This document shows positions 8,575-18,207 of a stretch of 64,000 bases of DNA, one piece after another. A model generated the notes under the pieces. That model saw only the letters and a list, made by a program, of their open reading frames with translations, was not told the origin of the DNA and ran no database searches. Made by a program: the position numbers and the translations under genes. Origin of the DNA: Candidatus Hydrothermarchaeum profundi. GTDB lineage: Archaea > Hydrothermarchaeota > Hydrothermarchaeia > Hydrothermarchaeales > Hydrothermarchaeaceae. Within the stretch, counting starts at the first letter, position 1. Every line of letters begins with the position of its first letter. The stretch spans positions 547,095-611,094 of the forward strand of contig MTMF02000009.1 of the NCBI GenBank assembly GCA_002011125.2, given 5' to 3'.

Positions 8575-9257
8575 ATGCTTTCTAAGAGCCGGGTTAGAGA
8601 GATACTGGAGTGCTGTCTCTGCCCAGGGGACTATGTTTTTGTCTAGACGGCGAAGAGGTATTCTTTTGTACCCTTAATGGCGGCTAATTACTTAAAAAAG
8701 ATAGAAAAGCTTACTGAGAAACTTCTTCCCCCTCTTAGAGAAGGGGAAAGCCTTTTGGACGAGCTTGAGAGGTATCCGTATTAAAGGGTGTACTTGGGCA
8801 AGGGGAAGATATTCGCCATTACCGAGGAGGAAAAGAAGACGAGCACCCTTTCCTGGCTTATTTAACCAGAAGGGATCCTTTCTACAAATGGCTTTTAGAG
8901 CATTCTATCGTTGAACTCTTACTTTTTGTTGGGACCTTTAATAAAAGTCTCATTAAATCGCTTATGAGGAAAAGCGGAGCTGGCTGTAGGAATGGTGCAC
9001 AGCACGTTTTCGTTTTTATTGATGTACCGAGAGAAAAAATCCTCAGGGATTTTCCATTTCAGGGGGAAAAACCAACTCCCTGGGAAAATATAAAGGACTA
9101 CTCTAGATACACAGGATGGGTGGAAGAAATTGGAGAAGGGTATTATAAATATTATTATACTTTTCATGAGTGGTGCGGTACCCGCCGAGGAGAGAGCTAT
9201 GAGCAAAGGCGGAGAAAACGATACTATTTAAAACAATATTATAAAGTCAAAGGATGA
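8575..9257 (+). pseudogene. Decayed hypothetical gene (two nonsense codons, one frameshift)
   Basis: From ATG 8575 one frame runs MLSKSRVREILECC to a TAG at 8644-8646, continues in the same frame through MAANYLKKIEKLTEKLLPPL to a TAA at 8782-8784, and continues again as VYLGKGKIFAITEEE. At about 8832-8840 the frame shifts, and the sense continues as EHPFLAYLTRRDPFYKWLLE through to the intact 3' part (8964-9257), which includes YTGWVEEIGEGYYKYYYTFH and ends at 9257. The restored protein is about 226 aa. Both stops can be explained by C-to-T change of Gln codons. The family is not recognised. The 267 bases before it (8308-8574) show no coding sequence that I can support. Confidence 0.7.
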
Positions 9258-9450
9258 AAAGCAATGCTAGATGTAGCACTTCTTGGAGTTTGAACAAAAT
9301 GAGAGTTTAACTCCTTATTTTTCCTCTATTTTTAGAGTTACACTTCTCTAAGAGCTCATGCTAGAAGATAAGAACCTTCTGTATCAGCCGTAAGGAGGTC
9401 AATTATCCTTAAACAATAAATATTATATTCAGTATACTTATAATCGTTCT

Positions 9451-9711
9451 GTGAAAAATATGGCTAAGAAAAAAAAAGTAAGAAGAAAAGAGAAAAAAAG
9501 AAAGATGGAGAAAGGTGAATTTGAGGAACCTCCTAGGAGTTTTTTAGATCTTGGAAGGCCTTTAAATATAGGAGTGGGGATTTTTTTGGTACTTATGGGA
9601 GCATTAAACTTTTCAGTTTCTCCGATATTTCGGTTTATACTTGGGGCAGGTCTTGCCTTCCTCACTAGAGGGCTATACCAACAATATAAGTTAATAAAAA
9701 AAGGATTTTAG
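9451..9711 (+). CDS. Small membrane protein
   Basis: An 86-aa protein (GTG 9451; ATG 9460 is equally possible) with an extremely Lys/Arg-rich N-terminus (MAKKKKVRRKEKKRKMEKGE). It is followed by two hydrophobic segments, about residues 41-57 (GVGIFLVLMGALNFSV) and 61-77 (FRFILGAGLAFLTRGLY). Function unknown. TATA-like sequence lies at about 9421-9429. It marks the change from decayed genes to intact ones. Confidence 0.6.
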   Translation: MKNMAKKKKVRRKEKKRKMEKGEFEEPPRSFLDLGRPLNIGVGIFLVLMGALNFSVSPIFRFILGAGLAFLTRGLYQQYKLIKKGF

Positions 9712-9779
9712 TAAAATTTTCTAGTGTATTTTAATACCTCAGCAGGTCTTGCTCTAATAATGCAAAGGAAGACTGCGGC

Positions 9780-10541
9780 ATGAAAAATAAGATTAGGATA
9801 GAAAAATTATCAAAGATATTCCATACTCATGGTAGAGAAATAGAAGTCCTAAAAGAGTTATCCTTAGAAGTAAGAGAGGGAGAGTTTTTTGGAGTGGTAG
9901 GGCCGACAGGATGCGGTAAAACAACTCTTCTTAATCTAATAGCAGGTCTCGAAGAACCCAGCGAAGGAGCTATATTTATAGATGGTGAGGAGCTAAAGGG
10001 ACCTGGTTTCGATAGAGGAATGCTCTTCCAAGAGGGAGCACTTCTACCCTGGCGGAATTTAGTTAAGAACATTGAGTTTGGCATGGAAATTAAGGGAATA
10101 GAGAAAAAAAAGAGGAATGAACTTGCTATCAAATATTTGAAAATGGTTGGACTAGAAGGATTTGAAGAAAGTTATCCATATCAGCTTTCAGGAGGTATGA
10201 TTCAACGCGCAGCATTAGCTCGAGTACTTACTTTTGAGCCTGATATTCTATTAATGGATGAACCATTTGCGTCGGTGGATGCGCTTACTAGAGAAAAACT
10301 ACAGGAAGAGTTACTTAGAATATGGCAAGTAACCAAGAAAACTATACTATTCGTTACCCATAGCATAGATGAGATAATATATCTCTCGGATCGTGTGGCA
10401 GTTCTGACCTCTAGGCCAGCCCGAGTAAAGGATATACTAGAAATAAATGCATCGAGACCAAGAACAGAATTTAGAATGAGTAAAGAATTCTCCGACTATA
10501 GGAATCGAATTTGGAAACTACTCAAATCCGAGATACAATAA
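9780..10541 (+). CDS. ABC transporter ATP-binding protein, NitT/TauT type
   Basis: A 253-aa nucleotide-binding subunit with all core motifs: Walker A GPTGCGKTTLLNLIAG, Q-loop FQEGALLPWRNL, signature LSGGMIQRAALARVL, Walker B ILLMDEPFASVD and the H-loop FVTHSIDE. The LFQEGALLPW stretch and overall length are typical of the nitrate/sulfonate/taurine (NitT/TauT) importer subfamily. No permease or binding-protein gene lies beside it, so it is an orphan here and its partner must be elsewhere. The substrate cannot be predicted. Confidence 0.9.
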   Translation: MKNKIRIEKLSKIFHTHGREIEVLKELSLEVREGEFFGVVGPTGCGKTTLLNLIAGLEEPSEGAIFIDGEELKGPGFDRGMLFQEGALLPWRNLVKNIEFGMEIKGIEKKKRNELAIKYLKMVGLEGFEESYPYQLSGGMIQRAALARVLTFEPDILLMDEPFASVDALTREKLQEELLRIWQVTKKTILFVTHSIDEIIYLSDRVAVLTSRPARVKDILEINASRPRTEFRMSKEFSDYRNRIWKLLKSEIQ

Positions 10542-10568
10542 ATCACAGCTTCTTATCTTGTTAATCTT

Positions 10569-10577
10569 CTTATAAAT
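10569..10577 (+). promoter_or_regulatory. TATA box of the tfb gene
   Basis: The sequence TTATAAATA lies 40-48 bases before the GTG start at 10617, consistent with an archaeal TATA box and a short leader of roughly 20 bases. Identified by eye. Confidence 0.5.
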
Positions 10578-10616
10578 AATGAAAAGAAATCAAGAAATCA
10601 ACAGAGAGTTGATAAT

Positions 10617-11537
10617 GTGGAAAACAGAATCGAATACTTGGAAGCATGTCCAGAATGCGGAGGAAGAGACCTTAAGAAAGACGAAAGAAGGGCCGAAGTA
10701 GTGTGTAGAGAATGCGGACTAGTCGTAGATGAAAATATGGTAGATACAGGCCCGGAGTGGAGAGCCTTCGATAACGAGCAACTGCAAAAGAGAAGCAGGA
10801 CAGGAGCACCTATGACATACCTAATCCATGATAAGGGTCTTTCCACGGTTATTGACTGGAGGAACCGGGATAGCTATGGAAAAGACATCGTGAGGCATAG
10901 AGCACAACTTCACCGGATGAGGAAGTGGCAGCAGAGGATCAGGGTCTCTAACGCTACTGAGCGCAACCTCGCCTTCGCCTTAACAGAGCTAGACCGTGTC
11001 GCATCACGCCTAGGCCTGCCGAGGAACGTACGGGAGACGGCCGCGGTAGTCTACCGCAGGGCAGTGGAAAAAGGCCTTATACGCGGAAGAAGCATAGAAG
11101 GCGTAGCCGCCTCAGCCCTTTATGCTGCATGCCGGCAGTGCCGGGTGCCTAGGACCCTTGACGAGATCGCTGACGCGGCCAAGCTCAACCGGAAAGAGAT
11201 CGGCAGGACATACCGCTTCGTAGCCAGGGAGCTAGGCATCAACCTTAACCCGACCACGCCCATAGACTACGTGCCCAGGTTCGGCTCAGCCCTCAAGCTC
11301 TCAGGCGAGGTCCAGAGCAAGGCCATCGAGATACTTAAGAAGGCCATGGAGCAAGAGCTCACCTCAGGCAGGGGGCCTACGGGCGTCTCAGCCGCGGCGA
11401 TATACATCGCCAGCGTCCTGCTCGGCGAAAGAAGGACCCAGCGGGAGGTCGCCGACGTAGCCGGCGTAACCGAGGTCACCATCAGAAACAGATACAAGGA
11501 GCTAGCCGAAAGACTAGACATCGAAATCACCATCTAA
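10617..11537 (+). CDS. tfb: Transcription initiation factor B (TFB/TFIIB)
   Basis: A 306-aa archaeal TFB, which bridges TBP at the TATA box and RNA polymerase. It has an N-terminal zinc ribbon (CPECGG and CRECGLVV), a B-finger/linker with [13 protein letters not shown] and [18 protein letters not shown], and two cyclin-like repeats (about 120-205 and 215-306; note [18 protein letters not shown] and [20 protein letters not shown]). The GTG start matches the family N-terminus. The 3' two thirds (about 10870-11530) is much more GC-rich and uses G/C-ending codons, unlike its 5' end and flanks, suggesting gene conversion or transfer. Other TFB copies may exist elsewhere. Confidence 0.95.
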   Translation: MENRIEYLEACPECGGRDLKKDERRAEVVCRECGLVVDENMVDTGPEWRAFDNEQLQKRSRTGAPMTYLIHDKGLSTVIDWRNRDSYGKDIVRHRAQLHRMRKWQQRIRVSNATERNLAFALTELDRVASRLGLPRNVRETAAVVYRRAVEKGLIRGRSIEGVAASALYAACRQCRVPRTLDEIADAAKLNRKEIGRTYRFVARELGINLNPTTPIDYVPRFGSALKLSGEVQSKAIEILKKAMEQELTSGRGPTGVSAAAIYIASVLLGERRTQREVADVAGVTEVTIRNRYKELAERLDIEITI

Positions 11538-11588
11538 GACTATCTATAGGGATATATAGTCCTACGGCGATAAAGCTACGGGTATAAA

Positions 11589-11798
11589 ATGATACGAGTA
11601 ATATTATCACTAGGTAGACTTATAGTTCCAATTATTATTTTGTTTACATTACTTTACAAAATAAAAGTGCCCTGTCCAAAGTGCACAGGACCCTTCACAG
11701 TAATGCGTTGCCGTGAGTGTAGAGGAGTAGGAAAAGTCTCACTCTTACAATGGATTTTAATCAATTTGGGGTACAGAAAATATAGGAAGCAGTCGTAG
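11589..11798 (+). CDS. Small membrane protein with CxxC zinc-ribbon motif
   Basis: A 69-aa protein with an N-terminal membrane segment (about residues 4-23, LSLGRLIVPIIILFTLLYK) and two CxxC pairs (CPKC, CREC) followed by RGVGKV. This resembles half of a DnaJ-type CxxCxGxG zinc site. Probably a membrane-tethered zinc protein; function unknown. It lies between tfb and the converging giant protease gene. Confidence 0.55.
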   Translation: MIRVILSLGRLIVPIIILFTLLYKIKVPCPKCTGPFTVMRCRECRGVGKVSLLQWILINLGYRKYRKQS

Positions 11799-11843
11799 GA
11801 GTTTAATAAGGAACTTTAAAAGGTAGAGAAGTAAAGAGGAATG

Positions 11844-14800
11844 TTAACTTAAAAATCGAACTTCAGGGGGTAAGTTAGTGGGGCAAACAAAACTGCATCC
11901 TGAGACGTTGCTTAATGTCTCATTTATATCATTCCAGTTTTCTGTTCTATCACAGAAATTCCTGAATCCTTTAATCCCATAGGAGCTTTCATTTCTTATG
12001 TCTACGGAGTTTGAGCAAATAAAACTCCTTTCTATCTTTGAATCATTGGTTAGGGACAGAGTGATACCATCTTCGTTTGAGACACTTCTAACCCCTATCA
12101 GGCTCGTATTGACTGAGTTAACAATCCTCATCCCCCATAAATTATCATGAATGGAGTTCTCCAAAATTGTACTGGCACCTGAGTATAAATAAATTCCGTA
12201 GTTATTTTCAAATATCCTGTTTCTAAAAACTAGGTTGGAATTACCAGAAATATCTATCCCTCTTATATCCCCAGATATGCTGTTTCCGAATACAGTAAAC
12301 ACCGGGCCAATTAGATTTCTTGTACTATAAATCAAAATACCGCTACCCTCCAGAAGGTTATCAGAAATCACGGTTTCATTAGCATCCACCTCTACTCTAT
12401 TATGGATAATTCGATTAATGCCTTGAATATGTAAAATAGAGCCAATAATATTCCTAGGTGATTTATTCTCTATTTTTATTCCCTTAACAATATTTTCAGC
12501 TATCACGCTATCTTGGATAACGTTTCCAGATGAATGAGAAATACTTATGCCATATGCATTAGAGGCGAAATGAGAGGAAGGCGATAGTGAAGTTATTCCT
12601 TGCGTGCCACTAGGCATAACCCACGGAAACTCCTTAGGTGCAACAAACGTGTGCAATACTGCAATAGAATTATTATGTGATCTCCTTAATTGTACTCCGG
12701 CCCCATTATTGGCACTTGAGTTAACAGGTCCAATGATGTTCTTATGGGACTCCAATAAAGATATTCCGACTTCATTCTTACTAATTCCTGTATCTTCACC
12801 CGAACCACCATACACAATGTTTTTATTAGAGCGCATCAACTGTATTCCACTTAGCGTATTTTGTTTTATTTCTTGGATGTAGGCTATTTGGTTAAACTTC
12901 GAACCATAAAGAACAATTCCATTCATTTTGTTTGAGTTAGCAAATCCGATTTGAATTTCATTAAAATCAGAATCGCGGAATCTTACTCCAGAGCCGCTAA
13001 GGCTGTTAGATGCATTAAAAATATTAATAAGATTATCATGAGAATCTGAAAATACTACATTATCTATCCCATTGTCCGTGGCTTGCCAAATATCAATTCT
13101 CGAATTATTTACATTTAAGAATTTGAAACCTTCCATCTTATTTTTCGAAGCACTTCCCCAAATCACGTTAAACTTTGAGTCGAAAATAATGAAACCAGCT
13201 TCTTCAATCGAATTATCTGCAGGAGAAACACCGAACGCATTGTTATTTGAATTAAAAATTTTCACGTTACTTTGTTGGTTTCTAGAGCTATTGATCCAAA
13301 TAAAATTCTGGTGAGAATCCTCGACGCTAATTCCATTATCTCCACTCGAATTTATTATGACGAAGGCACTCCGAAGGCCGCCGCCAATGTAGTTACCTAT
13401 TGATCTTTTTATTGTAATCCCGTCATCTGTTTTGGTATTCGTCACCGAATCTATATAGATTGAGTTCAAATTAGAAGAATCCATTAATAATCCGTGTCTT
13501 TGACTCTCAGCGATAGAAGATACAACAACTGTATTCTCTGATGAATGATCTATCTCAATACCGTCTTGAAAACTCTTTTCAATAGACTTAACATTGATAG
13601 CATTTCTATGAGAGTTTACAAGTTTTATCCCGGTTGAAAATCCAGTTATAGTGGAAACAGAAATATCATTTTCATTTGAGTCCTTTATTAGGATTCCAAT
13701 GTCGGTTCCAGTACCAGAAAGAGTATCCCAAGATAAAGTGACCTGATTACTATTTATAGTAATCCCGCCTTTAAGTTCTGAGCCTGTCAGCTTAAGGGGC
13801 TTGTTAATCATTACCGATTCCGCATAGGGCACGTCTGAAGAGCAAACCCAAACATTCCCGAAATTAGGGGCTTGATCCACTCCAGCTTGGATTGAAGTTT
13901 GGAAGTTACCCTGTCCTGGCCGTAGATTATAGACCCTCTCGGTTATGGGAGGGGCAGGACCGTCGCCATCAGGGTCGCAGGTAATTTCTTCATAATCTTG
14001 GGGATTAGTCCTACAAGGCACAAGCCTTACCGCACACTTATATCTTTTTTTCTCAGGGTCATTATCAACTACAACCATAGTATCGGAGTATTGGGGTACA
14101 CTCTCATCCAGCTTTATTGTAAACTTGATGGTATCGTTTCCCCAGTTCCCTCCTAAATCCTTAGCACAGACCGAGAGATAATTATCACCATCATTGACAT
14201 ATATTGTTGTGTTAGGCCATATTGGGATACCATTCTTACAGGAGAAAAAAGGTTTAGTGGACCAGAGCAAATATCTCCACTCTACTACAGGTTCATTAAC
14301 ACTAACATTGAGGGGGAAGGGATACCATCGAATTGTTTTCGGCCTATTAAGTGTTATTATTGAATCTTTTACTGGCGATAATATCTTTACAATTGGTTCA
14401 ACTTTATCCTCTACTTTAAAACTGACAGAGGCATCTGCACCTATAAATTTCAGGCTCTCCTGATCAACAGACGTAATCGAAAGACCTTTTTCCGCAAAAT
14501 ATTTTTGCAACGCTGTTGTTGTTTGGGCATCTGGAATTCCAGTTACTTGAACTTCTTGGCCAAAGAGTTTAAGAAAGATTTGAAGCTCTCGAACAGCCTC
14601 ACTCGATGAACCGGCCGTGATAGTCCCCTCTCTAACAGCTTTCGTAAGCTCGTTTAGATTTATTACATCTACCACATCTATACTTGGAGTAAAAATACCA
14701 TCCCTGTTAACATCCACGATCAGGTTATACAGATCAACGCTTCTTGTGTTGTCCCAGATTTTGGTATTGTCAGTAACTCCCTGAGCGTTAACATTTACAT

Positions 14801-17800
14801 TTTTCTTTTCAACTACCTTAATGCTATTTAAATCAAGGGTTCCTCTATTCCTCCAGTGAAGGAAGTCCTGATGCTTTACTATGTAGAAATCGACCTGGGT
14901 GTTCGGAGGCATGCCTTTTGCTATTGCATAAACAGGTTCATTGAGCTGGAATATCTTCTTTGGTTGTCCACTTGGATCTGTTGTCATGACGGCTCTAATA
15001 GTAAAACCAGGGCCTGTTGATGAATTAATCACGTCAACTAAGTCTTGTACTTCACTGTTGCGGTCAAAACGTCCATCGCTATCGGTGTCAACTATTAAAT
15101 TAAACCTGCCATCATAATTAGATAGATAAATATAATTTGAGGGGTCAAACCACACGTTCTCGTCGAAAATGAAACCATCAGGTCCAGGTCTAGTAGTAAC
15201 TGACCGAACCTTTATATTTTCTAGGTCTAAGCCGTCTACCCAATTTCTTGCCGGGTCATACGTAGTTACATATATTGTGACATTACTCTGATTTATCAGA
15301 CCCGTCACTTTTGATTTAACAACATAATCTAGAGGGCTAAAAATTTGGCTTTTATTAACAAACTTATCCATAGATGAGACGTTGCAAATATTTCCAGTTA
15401 AAGAGAACTTTCCGTGTCCGTCGTGCCACTTTACTACGATATAGTATTTTCCGCTTGGATAGTTAGGCGGTAGCTGGAAGTCAAGTATACTTTCGTCAAC
15501 GCCATTACCATCATTAATGCTCCTTGCTAGAATTTCAGGCTCTCCAATCTCCCAGAAAGGTCTGAATACATCGTTAGCAGGGGGTTTAAAGTGAACATTA
15601 TAAATGAATAAGTCATAATCTCCAGTAGGGGGATTGTCGAGAGCGAAGCTATATCGGACTCCTTTCTCCAGAATCACGAAGCGAGACCAGACTTTTTTCT
15701 CCCATGGGGTTGTACCAAACGATGCCGTCCCATAGTTGCAGAAGCCTCTTGTAACAGACTCTATCGCCGCATCAACGGCAATTCTCCCGTAACCTTCTTT
15801 CGGGTCTTTGCCTCCACGGTCAAAAACATCCGTCACACCATCATTATTGTTATCTCCTGGAGCATTACTTGCACCGTGTTGTGGGAATCCCGGTGGAACC
15901 ACCTCACCGCTATGAACTTCGAAGGTATTCATAAGTACGATTCTCTTAAGGGCTAGGGCATCTTGTTCCAGATAGCGCCAAGCGCTGAAATCTTCGTCGA
16001 TTCTTCCATCTCTATCGGTATCAATTCCGTCCCATGGGTCTTCATCGATGCTCTCATCACCGTCATCATCGATATGATCATAGTCCGTAATTGCATCAAT
16101 AATTAACGCAACTTCCCCAGCAACATGCGGTGCCGCCATTGAAGTCCCGGATTTTATGACATAATTATCCAGCCCCGGAACCATCCCTTCAATGTCAAGA
16201 ATATTATTATTATTAAAATCAAACCATAGTTCGCCACTGAACTTATTATCTGGCGCCCCTGCAGGATAAGTATCAAGGCACCTATCTCCTCCGGGTGTAA
16301 AGGCGCTATTACCATCCAAATCAAGGTAGGGCTCTCCCGCATCTCTTAGTCCATTGTTATTTAAATCCAGAAAAATATCGATTGGATTGTGTTGAGCACC
16401 AAAACCCACAATCTCATCAAAATTAAAGTGAGCAAAACTAACATCCCACATACTATTAGCATTATTATCTATGCATCTGTCTCCTCCATCGTGGGTATCA
16501 TCTCGATCTTCATCTTCAAATGCTTCAGGTACATCATTAGAATCTGCAGCTTCAATTAGAGTGCCTGGAGCAACCACATCAGGCTTATGACCTCTGATCC
16601 CTCCTCCCAAGTCCATTACATTGGGTCCATTCGAAGAGAAATATGCAACACTATCAGTGAGGGTAACAGCGCCTACAGTTATAATTGTTGGAGCACGACC
16701 CGGATCTGTTGTAGTAATTCCTCTATGAAACCAGTTTCCACCAGACTTTACAGTAACAACTCCTATATTGGTAAGATTTTTGACAGCTCTCTCTAAAGCC
16801 GGACTATTTCCGCTTCCATTTCCCATACTCATTGAGGTAACGACTATGTGATAATCTCTTGCGTTATCCTTGATAAAGTCATACGCTTCGAGCATTTCTG
16901 AACCTTTTTTAACCCTAGCCATGAAAAGTCTGGCGTCGCGTGCAACTCCAGCATGGCTTATTCCTCTCCCTGCAGCGATGTTTGCAACATGAGTTCCATG
17001 CCCATTGCTATCTTTTGGGGTTGTATATTTGTAAGCAATATCCACCCAGCCTACAATTTTTACGTCTGTGGGCAAGGTCTCCCATGCCTCTGAGGTTCTA
17101 GTTTCTTGATACCTTTCAAGCTCAGGATGGAAGTCATCTATCCCTGAATCTATCAGGGCAATAGTGGTATTTGGGTTGCCCCTAAATGGAAGATTTGGGT
17201 CGTTCCAGACATTCGTGGCCCTAATTTGCCATGTTGAAGACACTAACTCTGGACTCAGAACTAGATCCGGATCGATTATAAGAAGCTTTTTCTTGGCAGC
17301 ATCTCTGTATGCCTTTACTCTGTCAGCTGGTATCCCTCCCGCAAAACCGCTTATTATAGTGTAGGTGAAGGTAATACTTCCTCCCTTTCCTTTAAAAACA
17401 TCTAGGTCTGATCGGTTAACTGGATTCCTTAGTAAAACTATTACATTAATGTGTTGTGAACCTCTTCCCGCTTCTATAAGTGCATTGATATCCTTTTCCA
17501 CTAAATCATTTATCTGATTAAAGTTCTTATCTGCTGTATCAAAAGGTTCTGGTTCAAATCGTATCTCTTTATCAACCAGTGCGTCTGGCGATTTCTGATA
17601 GACTGCAGTTAAAATTATCGATTGATTTATTTCAAGGGCTTGACCATGTAATAGGCCAAACGAAAATGTTAGTTTGTTATTGACCTGATTAAAACCTGCA
17701 CTGAACTTTGATGGATCGCTTGTCGATGCTAATATCCCCTGTATAGTCCCTGCTTCTGCAATAAAAGTGAGGTAGACTTTGAAATCGTCTATTGGATGAT

Positions 17801-18053
17801 CAACATTGTTTTTGATGGTTATGTTAACCGTAACAGTTCCATCAACCTCAGAAACTTGTTTTGTAATCAGAGGAAATTGTTTGATAGTTATTACTTCAGG
17901 GATAGATTTTTCTTGGATAATGGTAATATTCTCTTTATCTTCTGTTAAAAAGACTTTTTCTCTTGCGAAATAAGTAAATAAAACAATAATAACTACAACA
18001 ACACCGAATATAAGCAAATAATGCCGGATTTGCTCTATACTCAATCTGATCAT
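11844..18053 (-). CDS. Giant membrane-anchored subtilisin-like protease with beta-helix region
   Basis: A 2069-aa surface protein. A hydrophobic segment at residues about 11-30 acts as signal or anchor. Next is a folded N-terminal and propeptide-like part (about 50-280), then an S8 catalytic domain with Asp302 (IALIDSGIDDFHPE), His352 (NGHGTHVANIAAG), oxyanion Asn440 and Ser638 (SGTSMAAPHVAG). About 130 extra residues (503-630) rich in Asp/Asn calcium-type loops (DLNNNGLRDAGE) sit just before the Ser. Downstream are beta-sandwich regions, a stretch resembling a peptidoglycan-binding-1 helix bundle (AVRELQIFLKLFGQEVQV), and from about residue 1450 many Asn-rich NosD-like parallel beta-helix turns. 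Probably degrades or processes proteins outside the cell. The next gene is divergent. Confidence 0.9.
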   Translation of the reverse strand: MIRLSIEQIRHYLLIFGVVVVIIVLFTYFAREKVFLTEDKENITIIQEKSIPEVITIKQFPLITKQVSEVDGTVTVNITIKNNVDHPIDDFKVYLTFIAEAGTIQGILASTSDPSKFSAGFNQVNNKLTFSFGLLHGQALEINQSIILTAVYQKSPDALVDKEIRFEPEPFDTADKNFNQINDLVEKDINALIEAGRGSQHINVIVLLRNPVNRSDLDVFKGKGGSITFTYTIISGFAGGIPADRVKAYRDAAKKKLLIIDPDLVLSPELVSSTWQIRATNVWNDPNLPFRGNPNTTIALIDSGIDDFHPELERYQETRTSEAWETLPTDVKIVGWVDIAYKYTTPKDSNGHGTHVANIAAGRGISHAGVARDARLFMARVKKGSEMLEAYDFIKDNARDYHIVVTSMSMGNGSGNSPALERAVKNLTNIGVVTVKSGGNWFHRGITTTDPGRAPTIITVGAVTLTDSVAYFSSNGPNVMDLGGGIRGHKPDVVAPGTLIEAADSNDVPEAFEDEDRDDTHDGGDRCIDNNANSMWDVSFAHFNFDEIVGFGAQHNPIDIFLDLNNNGLRDAGEPYLDLDGNSAFTPGGDRCLDTYPAGAPDNKFSGELWFDFNNNNILDIEGMVPGLDNYVIKSGTSMAAPHVAGEVALIIDAITDYDHIDDDGDESIDEDPWDGIDTDRDGRIDEDFSAWRYLEQDALALKRIVLMNTFEVHSGEVVPPGFPQHGASNAPGDNNNDGVTDVFDRGGKDPKEGYGRIAVDAAIESVTRGFCNYGTASFGTTPWEKKVWSRFVILEKGVRYSFALDNPPTGDYDLFIYNVHFKPPANDVFRPFWEIGEPEILARSINDGNGVDESILDFQLPPNYPSGKYYIVVKWHDGHGKFSLTGNICNVSSMDKFVNKSQIFSPLDYVVKSKVTGLINQSNVTIYVTTYDPARNWVDGLDLENIKVRSVTTRPGPDGFIFDENVWFDPSNYIYLSNYDGRFNLIVDTDSDGRFDRNSEVQDLVDVINSSTGPGFTIRAVMTTDPSGQPKKIFQLNEPVYAIAKGMPPNTQVDFYIVKHQDFLHWRNRGTLDLNSIKVVEKKNVNVNAQGVTDNTKIWDNTRSVDLYNLIVDVNRDGIFTPSIDVVDVINLNELTKAVREGTITAGSSSEAVRELQIFLKLFGQEVQVTGIPDAQTTTALQKYFAEKGLSITSVDQESLKFIGADASVSFKVEDKVEPIVKILSPVKDSIITLNRPKTIRWYPFPLNVSVNEPVVEWRYLLWSTKPFFSCKNGIPIWPNTTIYVNDGDNYLSVCAKDLGGNWGNDTIKFTIKLDESVPQYSDTMVVVDNDPEKKRYKCAVRLVPCRTNPQDYEEITCDPDGDGPAPPITERVYNLRPGQGNFQTSIQAGVDQAPNFGNVWVCSSDVPYAESVMINKPLKLTGSELKGGITINSNQVTLSWDTLSGTGTDIGILIKDSNENDISVSTITGFSTGIKLVNSHRNAINVKSIEKSFQDGIEIDHSSENTVVVSSIAESQRHGLLMDSSNLNSIYIDSVTNTKTDDGITIKRSIGNYIGGGLRSAFVIINSSGDNGISVEDSHQNFIWINSSRNQQSNVKIFNSNNNAFGVSPADNSIEEAGFIIFDSKFNVIWGSASKNKMEGFKFLNVNNSRIDIWQATDNGIDNVVFSDSHDNLINIFNASNSLSGSGVRFRDSDFNEIQIGFANSNKMNGIVLYGSKFNQIAYIQEIKQNTLSGIQLMRSNKNIVYGGSGEDTGISKNEVGISLLESHKNIIGPVNSSANNGAGVQLRRSHNNSIAVLHTFVAPKEFPWVMPSGTQGITSLSPSSHFASNAYGISISHSSGNVIQDSVIAENIVKGIKIENKSPRNIIGSILHIQGINRIIHNRVEVDANETVISDNLLEGSGILIYSTRNLIGPVFTVFGNSISGDIRGIDISGNSNLVFRNRIFENNYGIYLYSGASTILENSIHDNLWGMRIVNSVNTSLIGVRSVSNEDGITLSLTNDSKIERSFICSNSVDIRNESSYGIKGFRNFCDRTENWNDINETLSNVSGCSFVCPTNLPPEVRFLS

Positions 18054-18207
18054 TTAGCTTTTTATTTTTGATCTATAAAAATTTTTATGTATTTTATCCA
18101 TCATTTCTGTACTCTAGCTTTTTGAAACAATTTTTTTATATTTTCTTGTGGCATAAGATAGAATTTTATTTATATTATGAAACTTATAAATTTTAAGGGG
18201 TAATATC
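18054..18207. promoter_or_regulatory. Divergent promoter region between two surface-protein genes
   Basis: A 154-base AT-rich gap. For the rightward gene, TTTATAT-type sequence lies near 18168-18175 and a ribosome site AAGGGG at 18195-18200 precedes ATG 18208. For the leftward gene several A/T-rich TATA-like stretches are present but none is decisive. The shared region may coordinate expression of the two exported proteins. Confidence 0.45.

Noticed and set aside
8644-8646. In-frame TAG as a possible pyrrolysine codon
   Set aside because: The same gene also has a TAA and a frameshift, no pyl genes are visible, and simple decay explains everything.
1-9260. Integrated virus or plasmid
   Set aside because: No integrase, capsid, replication gene, tRNA attachment site or flanking repeat was seen; decay of accessory genes fits better.
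13072-14463. Plus-strand frames inside the giant subtilase gene
   Set aside because: Short antisense frames without ribosome sites, inside a strongly coding minus-strand gene.
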